Origin: Antilocapra americana
Lineage: Eukaryota > Chordata > Mammalia > Artiodactyla > Antilocapridae
Length of the DNA: 64,000 bases
NCBI GenBank assembly: GCA_007570785.1
Contig: ML664183.1
Location: 16,561,412-16,625,411 of the forward strand
Direction: 5' to 3'
Below the pieces are notes generated by a model. It was not told the origin of the DNA, made no database searches, and saw only the letters and a program-made list of their open reading frames with translations. The position numbers were made by a program, and so were the translations under genes. Of the stretch, positions 11,444-21,426 are shown one piece after another. Each line of letters starts with the position of its first letter. Position 1 is the stretch's first letter.

Positions 11444-14050
11444 TGATCTTTACCGAATGGCTTGTAATGCGGCATCACTCTCTGTTGCAGGACACGGCTT
11501 TGCTTACGGGAATTTGACGGTCCCTCTAGAAAGAATGCCCGAGCTTGGCCTCTCTGCTCCCACACCTCACAGCAAATAAAGGAAGGCTGCTGGAGCCACT
11601 GCCACCCTTGGAAAAACGGGCATGGGGCACTCTTGGCTTCAGATCTTGCCCGTTTTTGTTTAAACTGCTCAAAACATTTTTTTTTTTACTATGGCAGAAT
11701 CTCCATATATTTTCCAACAGAGTTAGCCCAGAACACATCCCGAGTGGGAAGCGTTACATTTGTTGCCGTTTAGTGCTGATATCACTTAAATACGCTGTGA
11801 TTGCCATCCCCCGCAGTGTGAACTCATGGGCATGGCACTGGATGGAGCGTCTTGGGTCCTCTTCCAGCTCTCAGGCACTTTCATCATGCGGTGACCTTGA
11901 CTGAGTCACTCATCATTCTTCCTCTGGGCTTTCATAACGAGGCGAGAGATGAACAGAGATGACATGTGCCAAATACATGTTCTTTGAGGAAAGGGAGGGT
12001 GTTACGTGAATTTAACAGTGAGGCGTGAGTACTTGGCTTTGCATTTATGTGCTGTATAACATTTACGGGAGATGTTGACTCCATCCTGATGGTTTTAAAA
12101 AATGGGGTTAGCAGATTTTACTCTGATTCTTTTGCTAAAATACATGATATCCTAACATAACGGCTCCCATTGCCTGCAGCCCCCAGAACTCTGTATTTAA
12201 CTTCCTAGCATATGCTCATTTATTAAAAAGTAAGGTTTTTTTTTCAAGTCCGCTTAAATCTTCTGCTTTTGTGTTTGCCAACCAAGCTTCAGAATGCTCC
12301 TATTTCATTTTAACAGCTGATCTAATATTATTTACTTACTTAGGGATTCCTCAAGCTGTGATTTTCCTTATCTCCTCTAGTCTTCAGTTATAATCTCTGG
12401 ACTCATTACATTAGAAATTCACAGTTGAGCAATACATCCCAGGAAAGAAGAGCTTAGGGACTTGTTTCCTGGAAATATTAGCAGATCCTTGGTAAAGAAA
12501 AACTTTTCTACTAAAACTGATTAGTAAAATCAATACCAGGAGATATTTTTGGCTCTGTTTTTCAGTGCACTGGGTAATGTCTTATTTCCAAACATATTGA
12601 TTAAATTTTACTGGTTTTTGTAGCCCAAAGATGCAGGCTTAGTGCTGTATTTTTTAAATGACCTCTCTATGTTAGCTTAAGCCTGACATTCTCATCACAT
12701 AACAGGTCTCAAAATATCTAGGATAGCACTAACATCAAAATATTTGATTGAGTCATAGGGATTAGTCAAAGAATGTGACCAATGAGTAAAGAAAACAACA
12801 CTCAATTTACACTGCATCCTTATGTAACACAACTGAGCAAATAAGATGTGAGAAGTGAGTTGGAACCACATCATGGGAAATACTGAGGACCAGCGTGAGG
12901 AGTTTGGAATGTGTTATGTAGAAGGAGATCTTTTAGAAGCCTTGAGGAAGACAAGAGTATATTGTCTCATTTGCAAAATAACCTTGCCAGTATTAAGAAT
13001 GGATTGAAAGAATAATATAAAGGAGGAAAGAAGACCATTAAGGAGCCATATTTTAAATGAGATCATAGCTAGTCCAGTGACCCTGAGAATGAAGAGAAAG
13101 GGATAGACTAAGAGATATTTCAAAGGTAAAATGATCATATCTTAGTGACCAACCAAGTGGAGATGATAGGGACTTAAATGGTGAAAATGATAAGAGACAA
13201 ATGATTAATTAATGAATGTGAGTGGTATTAATGGAAAAACCAGTACTTCGAGGTCCCCTCTCTCTCCAATACTTTTTGATGGCACATTCAGTCTGAATTT
13301 ATGGGATCTTTGACAATCTCTGCCTTTTTCATTTATCGTATAACTTTGGCCTCCGTGACTATACTGCTGATCAGCTGATGCTAAAGGAAAGACAGAGCCA
13401 CAGGAGATTTTAAAAACCTAGTTCTTCCCTTATCTCCATTGCCTCAAGGCTGAACAAGGACAGGGCACCAGTGTACAAAGAAAATGGAGTCACTGAAAAC
13501 AGTGTGTCTTTCTTTTCTCCACAGCCTCTGAGCATTGGTATACTAGTGGACCTGCAGAACCTCAGGACCATAAAGGGAGACTTCTCAGGCAGATGTATGG
13601 TTGCAAAAGAGCCTTCCAGAATGCTGAGCTTTACAGATAAACTTAGATACATTACTGATTGCTATTTGAATCCATGCATCACTAGGTTAGCTTGACATGA
13701 CATTTATAAATAATAAGAACTTTACAGTTTACCCTCAACTAGTATCGGAGAAATCTTCAGGGATACAAAATTCAAAGTTAGCCAGTCCAAATTCAAGTCT
13801 GTGTTCTGACTGCTCTACTGGGCTGCCTTTCCACAGCTGAACTTGCTAATGGTATCGTTTTCAAGGGCATTCACTGACTAGAGTCCCAATTTTAAAAAAA
13901 GATCTGTTATTGATAAAGTCACTTGTCAGAAATGAGTTTATGGTGTGCCAAAAGTAATAGCTGTTCTACATCGTGAGAACTTCAAGTCACACACACAAAC
14001 AGACAGTGAATGACAGAGACAGAGAGAAAAAGAGAGAGATGTACCCCCTC
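11444..14050. other. Unassigned intergenic sequence
   Basis: About 2.6 kb with no recognisable mobile element, gene or RNA; the longest repeat-poor block of the first 20 kb. A purine-rich, (CA)-containing patch lies at 13986-14040. The open frames here are short and unremarkable. Confidence 0.5.
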
Positions 14051-14102
14051 TATGAAAGTGAAAGAAAGTTAGTCACTCAGTCATGTCTGACTCTTTGCTA
14101 TA
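14051..14102 (-). mobile_element. Bov-tA/Bov-A 3'-end fragment
   Basis: 'ctatgaaagtgaaagaaagttagtcactcagtcatgtctgactctttgct' is the SINE 3' end in reverse. The element is truncated after ~50 bp. Confidence 0.8.
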
Positions 14103-15041
14103 CACTGCTTATATATAGTTCTGATTTTTGTAAATTAAGTGTAATGTTAGATTGCCCAGAGACTTTCAGTACTGTTTAAAAGAATACTGAAATGGATACT
14201 TTTATAAAATGAAAAGTTTTAATGTAGCCACTTTATTATCTACTGTTCATTATTTCAGATATGGATATAGCTGAGTAGTCCTAAAGCTTTATCCCTATGC
14301 ATTCTGTTTCCAAAAAAACAAGTGTGATCAGTTGTGGCTCCAGAAAAGAATACACAGCCAAAATTTTAAATATGTTATCTGAAACTAAATGTTGTTTTAA
14401 ACTTTAAGCCAACCCAAACGTGAAGGATGAGCACTGGTGTAGACCTGGGACCATGACTGAGGTGCATCCAGCGACCTGGCAGGGGGTAGGATTTTTGTTT
14501 TCTAAATTCTTCATCCAGATGAACAATCTCCCAAATGACATTTATGAGTTCTGATGTGGTTGAACGTATTTGAGGGCAGCTACCCTTGAGGCTCATAATA
14601 GAGGCAGTTAGCCTCTGACCACCTCTGACTAATACATATGGGGAGAACCCTAGAAAATAAACATACTTCAAGCTGTTGGCCCAGTAATGGATATTTGACT
14701 TACCCCCCAGCCTTCTCTAATGCCAGCATAAGTGGTATTTGAAGAGCAAAGCACATTCCATTTTGATTCCTAAGTTTGGTCTGATGCCTTTTGACTAATG
14801 TTCCAAATTTTAGGGAACAGCTTTACCATAGAGATCTTCCCCAGAAACTCTTGAGTTGACCATTATTCCACTAAGGCAGCAGGTATTTCAATCTGCACAG
14901 AAAGCACAAAGGTTGCTGAGGTCAGCTAAGAGGAGGAAAGAGTTATACTGTATGAGCTGGAAACCAATAGCTAGAATCAACAGCTTAAAAGAGCAGTGGC
15001 TTCCTTTTGCCCTTTGCTCTCTCTGCGTGTCTGTGTATTTA

Positions 15042-15043
<2 letters not shown>
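14103..15043. other. Unassigned intergenic sequence
   Basis: No gene or repeat recognised before the microsatellite. Confidence 0.5.

Positions 15044-15087
<44 letters not shown>
15044..15087. repeat. (GT)22 microsatellite at a SINE tail
   Basis: Uninterrupted 44-bp GT array, separated from the reverse Bov-tA by 'cgggcatgcacatgcgcatg'. Its position at the 3' (tail) side of the SINE suggests the array grew from the SINE's CA-rich tail. Confidence 0.97.
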
Positions 15088-15089
<2 letters not shown>

Positions 15090-15103
15090 GGCATGCACAT
15101 GCG

Positions 15104-15304
15104 CATGTTAGTTGCTCAGTCATGTCTGATTCTTTGTGACCCCGTAGGCTGTAGCCTACCAGGATCCTCTGCCTGTGGGATTCTCCAGGTAAGAACACTG
15201 GAGCAGGTTGCCATTTCCTTCTCCAGGGGATCTTCCCTACCCTGGGGTCAAATCCATGTCTTCTGTATTGGCAGGCAGAAGACTGTCTGAGCCAAGAGGG
15301 AAGC
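15104..15304 (-). mobile_element. Bov-tA SINE
   Basis: Reverse element: 'gttgctcagtcatgtctgattctttgtgacccc', 'gggattctccaggtaagaacactggagcagg', 'ggcaggcagaagactgtctgagcc' and 'agggaagcc'. It is adjacent to another Bov-tA in the same orientation starting ~15 bp further on. Confidence 0.92.
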
Positions 15305-15319
15305 CAACCTTTGCTCCAT

Positions 15320-15508
15320 GCATGCATGGGTGCTAAGTTACTTCAGTCCTGTCTCACTCTGCAGTCCTATGGACTGTAACCCACCAGGTTCCTCTGTCCA
15401 TGAAATTCTCCAAGCAAAATTCTGGAGTGGGCTGCCATGCCCTCCTGCAGGGGATCTTCCCAACCCAAGGACTGAACTCACCTCTCTTGCATTGCAGGCA
15501 GATTCTTT
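15320..15508 (-). mobile_element. Bov-tA SINE, left part, split by L1
   Basis: Reverse Bov-tA body ('gtgctaagttacttcagtcctgtc', 'ggagtgggctgccatgccctcctgcaggggatc', 'cattgcaggcagattcttt'). It stops inside the head region because an L1 inserted there. The remaining head lies at 16747-16779. Confidence 0.93.
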
Positions 15509-16746
15509 TTTTTTTTTCTTTACTTTATTGTGTTGGTTTTGCCATACATTGACATGAATCCGCCATGGGTATACATATGCTCCCCCTCCCTCCTCCCTCC
15601 AGATTCCCTCCCCCTGGGTCATCCCTGTGGACCAGCCCCGAGCATCAACCCTGGGCTGGCGATTGATTTCACATATGATAATTAACATGTTTCAATGCCA
15701 TTCTCCCATATCATCCCACCCTTGCCCTCTTCCACAGAGTCCACGAGACTGTTCTATACATCTGCATTTCTTTTGCTGTCTCGCATGCAGGGTTCTCGTT
15801 ACCATCTTTCTAAATTCCATATATATGTGTTAGTATCTTGTATTGTTGTTTTTCCTTCTGGCTTACTTCACTCTGGATAATAGGCTCCAGTTCAGTCCAC
15901 CTGAGTAGAACTGATTCAAATGAATTTTTTTTTTAATGCTGAGTAATATTCCATTGTGTATATGTACCACAGCTTTCTTATCCATTCGTCAGTTGATGGG
16001 CATCTAGGTTGCTTCCATGTCCTGGCTATTGTAAACAATGCAGCGATGAACATTGGGGTACACGTGGCTCTTTCAATTCTGGTTTCCTCAGTGTATATGC
16101 CCAGCAGTGGGATTGCTGGGTCATATGGCAGGTCTATTTGCAGTTTTTTAAGGAATCTCCACACTGTTCTCCATAGTGGCTGTACTAGTTTGCATTCCCA
16201 CCAACAGTGTAAGAGGGTTCCCTTTCCTCCACATCCTCTCCAGCATTTATTGCTTGTAGACTTTTGGATGGCAGCCATTCTGACTGGTGTAAAGTGGTAC
16301 CTCATTGTGGTTTTGCTTTGAATTTCTCTGATAATGAGTGATGTTGAGCATCTTTTCATGTGTTTGTTAGCCATTTTTATGTCTTCTTCGGAGAAATATC
16401 TGTTAAGTTCTTTGGCCCACTTTTTGATTGGATCGTTTATTTTTCTAGAATGGAGCTGCAGGAGTTGCTTGTATATTTTTGAGATTAATTGTTTGTCTGT
16501 TGCTTCATTGGCTATTATTTTCTCCCACTCTGAAGGCTGCCTTTTCACCTTGCTTATAGTTTCCTTTGTTGTGCAGAAGCTTTTAATTTTAATTAGGTCC
16601 CATTTGTTTATTTGTGCTTTTATTTCCGATATTCTGGGAGGTGGGTCATAGAGGATCCTGCTTTGGTTTATGCCGGAGAGTGTTTTGCCTATGTTTTCCT
16701 CTAGGAGTTTTATAGTTTCTGGTCTTATGCTTAGATCTTTGATCCA
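15509..16746 (-). mobile_element. Young L1 3' end (1.24 kb) inserted into a Bov-tA
   Basis: Minus-strand L1 with a T run (poly-A complement), the 3' UTR ('gccatacattgacatgaatccgccatgggtatac', C-rich segment) and the C-terminal ORF2 region. It is truncated on its 5' side. A perfect 9-bp target duplication agattcttt lies at 15500-15508 and 16747-16755, and the duplicated bases are themselves part of the Bov-tA. Low apparent divergence and a 277-codon open ORF2 stretch indicate a recent insertion. Confidence 0.96.
15916..16746 (-). pseudogene. L1 ORF2p C-terminal remnant
   Basis: Reading the minus strand from 16746 gives an uninterrupted L1 ORF2p C-terminal region: the post-RT linker and the cysteine-containing C-terminal domain. 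Recognisable words are '[19 protein letters not shown]', '[13 protein letters not shown]' and '[14 protein letters not shown]'. In intact L1 this protein nicks DNA and reverse-transcribes its own RNA at the target. The endonuclease and RT domains are missing because of 5' truncation. The frame ends early at KKKFI because the A run (T run on the plus strand near 15924-15935) is frameshifted relative to the copy at 32742-32760, which reads on past it. Upstream residues of the open frame (16747-16791) come from the interrupted SINE. Confidence 0.9.
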
Positions 16747-16779
16747 AGATTCTTTATTGCTGAGCAGCCAGGGAAGCCC
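16747..16779 (-). mobile_element. Bov-tA head, right part of split SINE
   Basis: 'agattctttattgctgagcagccagggaagccc' completes the Bov-tA begun at 15320. The first nine bases are the second copy of the L1 target duplication. Confidence 0.92.
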
Positions 16780-18061
16780 TGAGAAAAGCATGGGACATGC
16801 ATAAACTTAATTGGAATATAAATAAAAGCAATGGTGTTGAAAAATGTCTAATGTCATGGAAAGATGGTAAATGAAATAAAAACACTTAAGCAAAAAAAAA
16901 AAAGCTACCCCATAGTACAGATGGTTTCATTCATTTTTAAAGGACAAAATTAATCTATAGTTTGATATGTCTATATCTATACCTATCTCTATAGCTATTC
17001 AATCTTTATATATTTGCCTAGGCAGAAAAGTCCACCCAGAAACTTTGAGTGGTTATTTGAGGTTGAAGAGTACTGGTGAATTTTTTTAGGTTAATACGTA
17101 CATAGGTTTTAATGTACCTGAAATGACTAAGTATATACTATACCACACACATACATAACTTAAAAATTAAACCTTTCTCTTATAAGCTGAATAAGATAGC
17201 TTTTTGGCCAGCTGGTTGACCTACTCAAAACACAAGAAACTGTTTCTTCTAGATCAAAAGATATTCTCATTCTCTTGGGACTCAACTCAGTTCCCACATG
17301 ACACCAATCCCACGCAACCTGCCCTAATTCTGAGAAATCCAATAGCTTTAGCTCAGAGGTCCAGTAGCCATTAAACCAAGTTACGAGAGAGGAACTTCGC
17401 TGACTTTCTACAATAAGCAATAATAAATTGTTACTCGGCGTTATTTCTCTGAGAAATTTCGCTGAGAAATTTTTTGACATGGTGTAGTCTGAGACTTCCA
17501 TATGTCAATGTTGGGTTTGGTTTAAATTTCAGATAGCTAAAAATAAGTCTTTCTCCTCCTTTTGGTTTTAAAGTGTAAGCAGATCTAGCTTTTGATGTAC
17601 AAAGCTTATAAACGAAACAATTTGAATCCCCACCCAAAGACAGCTAATGCAACTCCAGAAAGAAGGGTCTATCCTTAACAGTTTACTCTACGTTCTAACT
17701 GTGGTTTCCGTAAGAACACACTGTATACAAACTTTGTTCCTAAGGTTATTTCTGTTGGTGCCAAATTGACTTCAATTCACAAAAATCATGTGGTGCATTC
17801 CCATGTAACTTGGATGTTTTTGTTCTAAAGAAAACAGAGGGTTTCTTTCCCTTCAGCAACTATTCCTGTTTATGGAAGATCCACTTCCACCCTGGGGATC
17901 ATACTTAGAATCAGTCAGCAAATGTAGGCTTGATTCTTAGAAGACCTAGCAAAGCCTTTGACCCCATCTCAGTCTATGTCCCATCAGTAGCAGACTGGTG
18001 GGGCATCTTATAACAGGATGGTGAAAACGTATGTGCTTTCCTACCAAAATTTAAAGTACAA
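16780..18061. other. Unassigned intergenic sequence
   Basis: About 1.3 kb with an A run at 16891-16902 and TATC-like simple sequence at 16968-17002. No gene or repeat family recognised. Confidence 0.5.
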
Positions 18062-18275
18062 CAATCCCTGGGTTCCAATGTTGTCTCATCTTTACTATCT
18101 GCTTTACAATGGACCAGGTTTAACCATTTCCCATATTTAACCTCAGTGTGTCCCAATTTGTAAAATGAATATAATAGTATTACCTGTTTCTTAAGACTGT
18201 TGTGAGATTTCAGTGAATGAAACATACAAAACATTTAGAACACATACATTTGGTATGTGCTAATAATAGCACTTA
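18062..18275 (+). mobile_element. MIR-like ancient SINE
   Basis: Forward MIR wording: 'ccatttcccatatttaacctcagtgtgtcccaatttgtaaaatgaatataatagtattacctgttt' followed by 'attt.agaacacatacatttggtatgtgctaataatag'. Diverged, with approximate ends. BovB copy 1 begins just after it. Confidence 0.65.
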
Positions 18276-18307
18276 TAAGAGAACCATGATCCAGATAATC
18301 ACAATGG

Positions 18308-19755
18308 TGTGATCACTCACCTAGAGCCATACATCCTGGAATGTGAAGTCAAGTGGGCCTTAGAAAGCATCCCTGTGAACAAAGCTAGTGGAGGTGATGG
18401 AATTCCAATTCAAATCCTGAAAGATCATGCTGTAAAAGTGCAGCACTCAATATGCCAGCAAATTTGGAAAACTCAGCAATGGCCACAGGACTGGAAAAGA
18501 TTAGTTTTCATTCCAATCCCAAAGAGAGGCAATGCCAAAGAATGCTCAAACTACCACACAATTGCACTCATCTTACACACTAGTAAAGTAATGCTCAAAA
18601 TTCTCCAAGGCAGGCTTCAGCAATATGTGAACTATGGACTTCCAGATGTTCAAGCTGGTTTTAGAAACGGCAGAAGAACTAGAGATCAAAGCCTTTGACT
18701 GTGTGGATCACAATAAACTGTGGAAAATTCTGAAAGAGATGGGAATACCAGACTACCTGACCTATCTCTTGAGAAACCTGTATGCAGGTCAGGAAGCAAC
18801 AGTTAGAACTGGACATGAAACAACAAACTGATCCCAAATAGGAAAAGAAGTATATCAGGGCTGTATATTGTCACCCTGCTTATTTAACTTATATGCAGAG
18901 TACATCATGAGAAACGCCAGGCTGGAAGAAGCACAAGCTGGAATCAAGATTGCCAGGAGAAATATCAATAATCTCAGATATACAGATGACATCACCCTTA
19001 TGGCAGAAAGTGAAGAGGAATTAAAAAGCCTCTTGATGAAAGTGAAAGAGGAGAGTGAAAAAGTTGGCTTAAAGCTCAACATTCAGAAAACTAAGATCAT
19101 GACATCTGGTCCTATCACTTCATGGCAAATAGATGGGGAAACAATGGAAACAGTGTCAGACTTTATTTTTTGGGCTCCAAAATCACTGCAGATGGTGATT
19201 GCAGCCATGAAATTAAAAGACACTTACTCCTTGGAAGGAAAGTTATGACCAACCTAGATAGCATATTAAAAAGCAGAGACATTACTTTGCCAACAAAGGT
19301 CCATCTAGTCAAGGCCATGATTTTTCCAGTGGTCATGTATGGATGTGAGAGTTGGACGGTGAAGAAAGCTGAGTGCTGAAGAATTGATACTTTTGAACTG
19401 TGATGTTGAATAAGACTCTTGAGAGTCCCTTGGACTGCAAGAAGATCCAACCAGTCCATCCTAAAGGAGATCAGTCCTGGGTGTTCATTGGAAGGACTGA
19501 TGTTGAAGCTGAAACTCCAATCCTTTGGCCACCTGATGCAAAGAGCTGACTCTTTGGAAAAGACCCTGAGTCTGGGAAGGATTGGGGGCAGGAGGAGAAG
19601 GGGATGACAGAGAATGAGATGGCTGGATGGCATCACTGATTTGATGGACATGGGTTTGGGTAGACTCTGGGAGTTGGTGATAGACAGGGAGGCCTGGCAT
19701 GCTGCAGTTCATGATGTCGCAAAGAGTCGGACACGACTGAGCGAATGAGCTGAAG
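18308..19755 (+). mobile_element. BovB LINE copy 1, 5'-truncated
   Basis: RTE-type LINE starting inside ORF2 at the word 'gtgtgatcactcacctagagcc' (compare 39391 and 55591) and running to the 3' end 'aaagagtcggacacgactgagcga'. The endonuclease half is absent. Compared with copy 2 it lacks 80 bp inside the RT domain (junction 18690/18691). No clean target duplication was found. Confidence 0.95.
18309..19380 (+). pseudogene. BovB ORF2 reverse transcriptase remnant (copy 1)
   Basis: Broken RT domain of an RTE retrotransposon. Frame pieces: 18309-18698 (words 'ECEVKWALESI', 'NKASGGDGIPIQILKDHAVK'), a frameshift at an 80-bp deletion that removes the first catalytic-Asp motif (FIDYAK in copy 2), then 'FDCVDHNKLWKILKEMGIPDYL'. 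A stop follows at about 18829, then 18868-19248 with the second active-site motif mutated to YTDD (18979-18990; YADD expected). The C-terminal region ('[20 protein letters not shown]') follows in another frame. It cannot be functional. Confidence 0.92.
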
Positions 19756-20744
19756 AGAAGTATGTAAAGGAGACAGCGTTACTAATCAGTGGGGTGGATA
19801 TGGCAAACTTCAACTCAGAGTTCCCAAGCAACCTGGAAAATCCCAGGGGGAATCCTACACCTTGGGGATCTCTCCTGGCATAAAGGCCCCAGTGGAAGTT
19901 CTAAAGGGACCAAATGAAGTAGAACCATGAGCTGGATGTCAGGAGACCACACTCCAGTCCCACCGCTGCCCCACACCATCAAGTCACTCCAGTTTCCCTT
20001 GAATCTAAAACAAGACCTGGGTGATTGGTCAAGGCTCATTTGGATGTAAAACAGCCGTGTTTCTGTGAGTAGAGGTGATTGGATCAGCATTTATTTAATG
20101 GCCATATGCTCAGACTACTTCAGTCGCCTTTATCAAAGCCTGACTGGAGTCAGAAAAGCCAGTTACATTTTCCATTTTACTTGTGGCTACAGCATCCGGG
20201 TGACGTATGTAGAGAGAATGCTCCAAGAATCTCAAGAAATGTTAATGATTGTTTTGTGTAAGATCTCTCGGGAAAACCATAACAGAACTTTCTCGGTTTG
20301 ATTCAGGGACTGACAAATTTAGAAATAAAATATCCTTTGCATTTCTCTTCATTTAAAAACAATTGGATAAAATTGTCTATGAGGAAAGAAACATGGCCCC
20401 TCTTCCTCTCCCTGACAGAAGCAAAGTATTAGTATATAAGCAATAGTGGCAGAAAGAGACCTGATGGCACTTAGCATATAAAAATTCTTTGGGCAGAGAG
20501 AGAAGGTCATGTTGCCTCCAGCTTTCAGCTGCTGCGGCATTATTAGCGTTTCCACTTCCTGTCTGGGTTTTCTGGTCTGTTCTGGGAAATGGAAGGCCCA
20601 TAGGAGATCTAGATTTTATCTTCTCTCCTCATCTGCCCCTTGAGATAGAGATAAGATTTGGCTTGAATCTCTAGTGCAGAAGCTCTTCAGAAGCTTTCTG
20701 TGAATTCTTGTGTTGGGCATGCCTATGGTTACTTTTATTTCTTA
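19756..20744. other. Unassigned intergenic sequence
   Basis: About 1 kb, no gene or repeat family recognised on either strand. Confidence 0.5.
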
Positions 20745-21115
20745 GGGTCCAGTCTCAGCTACTATAACAAAAATATTCAAATTTTAAGCAGTGGCTTAAA
20801 AAGAGTAGAAGTTTATTCTCTCTCAAGCAGTGATCCAGGGATTGCCCAGGTAAGGAAGGTAAAGACACTTTGCCATTTTCAAAGCATGCACTTGAGCTCG
20901 AGGGGACTCATCCAGCTCTTGCTACTACATCTGCATCCCAGGCAGCAGGAAGAGGGAAATGACATGCAGAGTTCACACTCACACCCTACAAAGGCATGAT
21001 GCAGAAGTGGTGCACTTCATATCTGTTCATATCTCATTACCTAGGACTTAACTGCATTGCACAACTGGCTGCAAAAGAGGCTTGGAATTGCATTTGTTAC
21101 CTAGGCTGTCATAGG
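20745..21115 (+). mobile_element. Ancient interspersed repeat, probably LTR-type
   Basis: Opens 'gtctcagctactataacaaaaatattcaaa', continues 'gcagtggcttaaaaagagtagaagtttattctctctca' and ends with words like 'ctaggacttaactgcattgcacaactggctgcaaaagaggcttgg'. I recognise the wording as an old mammalian repeat (possibly MLT-type) but cannot name the family with confidence. Confidence 0.4.
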
Positions 21116-21406
21116 TCTCACTCCAGAAAGGACGTTCTGTAAGTCAAGTGAGGAGACAATGGTTGATGGAAGATAACCAGTAGTCTCAGCCGCAGCCCCC
21201 AGCTCCAACCACTCCAACATTCACTCACACCCTTCATCCCACAAACAGCATGGGACATACTTGCCCCATCCCTGAGGGATTCAGTCTAATGTCCCATCTG
21301 GTTGCTGTTTCTAGCTTCAAGTTTGGGCTCTGTCCAATGAGGAGAGATCTCTCCTGTGGTCTAGATGCAGCCCCCCGGGGCCCACTAACATTCTGTCTGC
21401 CTCTTT

Positions 21407-21426
21407 CACACACACACACACACACA
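21407..21426. repeat. (CA)10 microsatellite
   Basis: Short perfect CA array. Confidence 0.9.

Noticed and set aside
14856..15290. 144-codon frame with a valine/cysteine-rich repeat
   Set aside because: The repetitive segment is the translated (GT)n microsatellite and the rest is a reverse Bov-tA.
15916..16791. A 291-codon minus-strand frame as a host gene
   Set aside because: Its translation is L1 ORF2p C-terminal sequence, with the first residues read from the interrupted SINE; it is retrotransposon debris.
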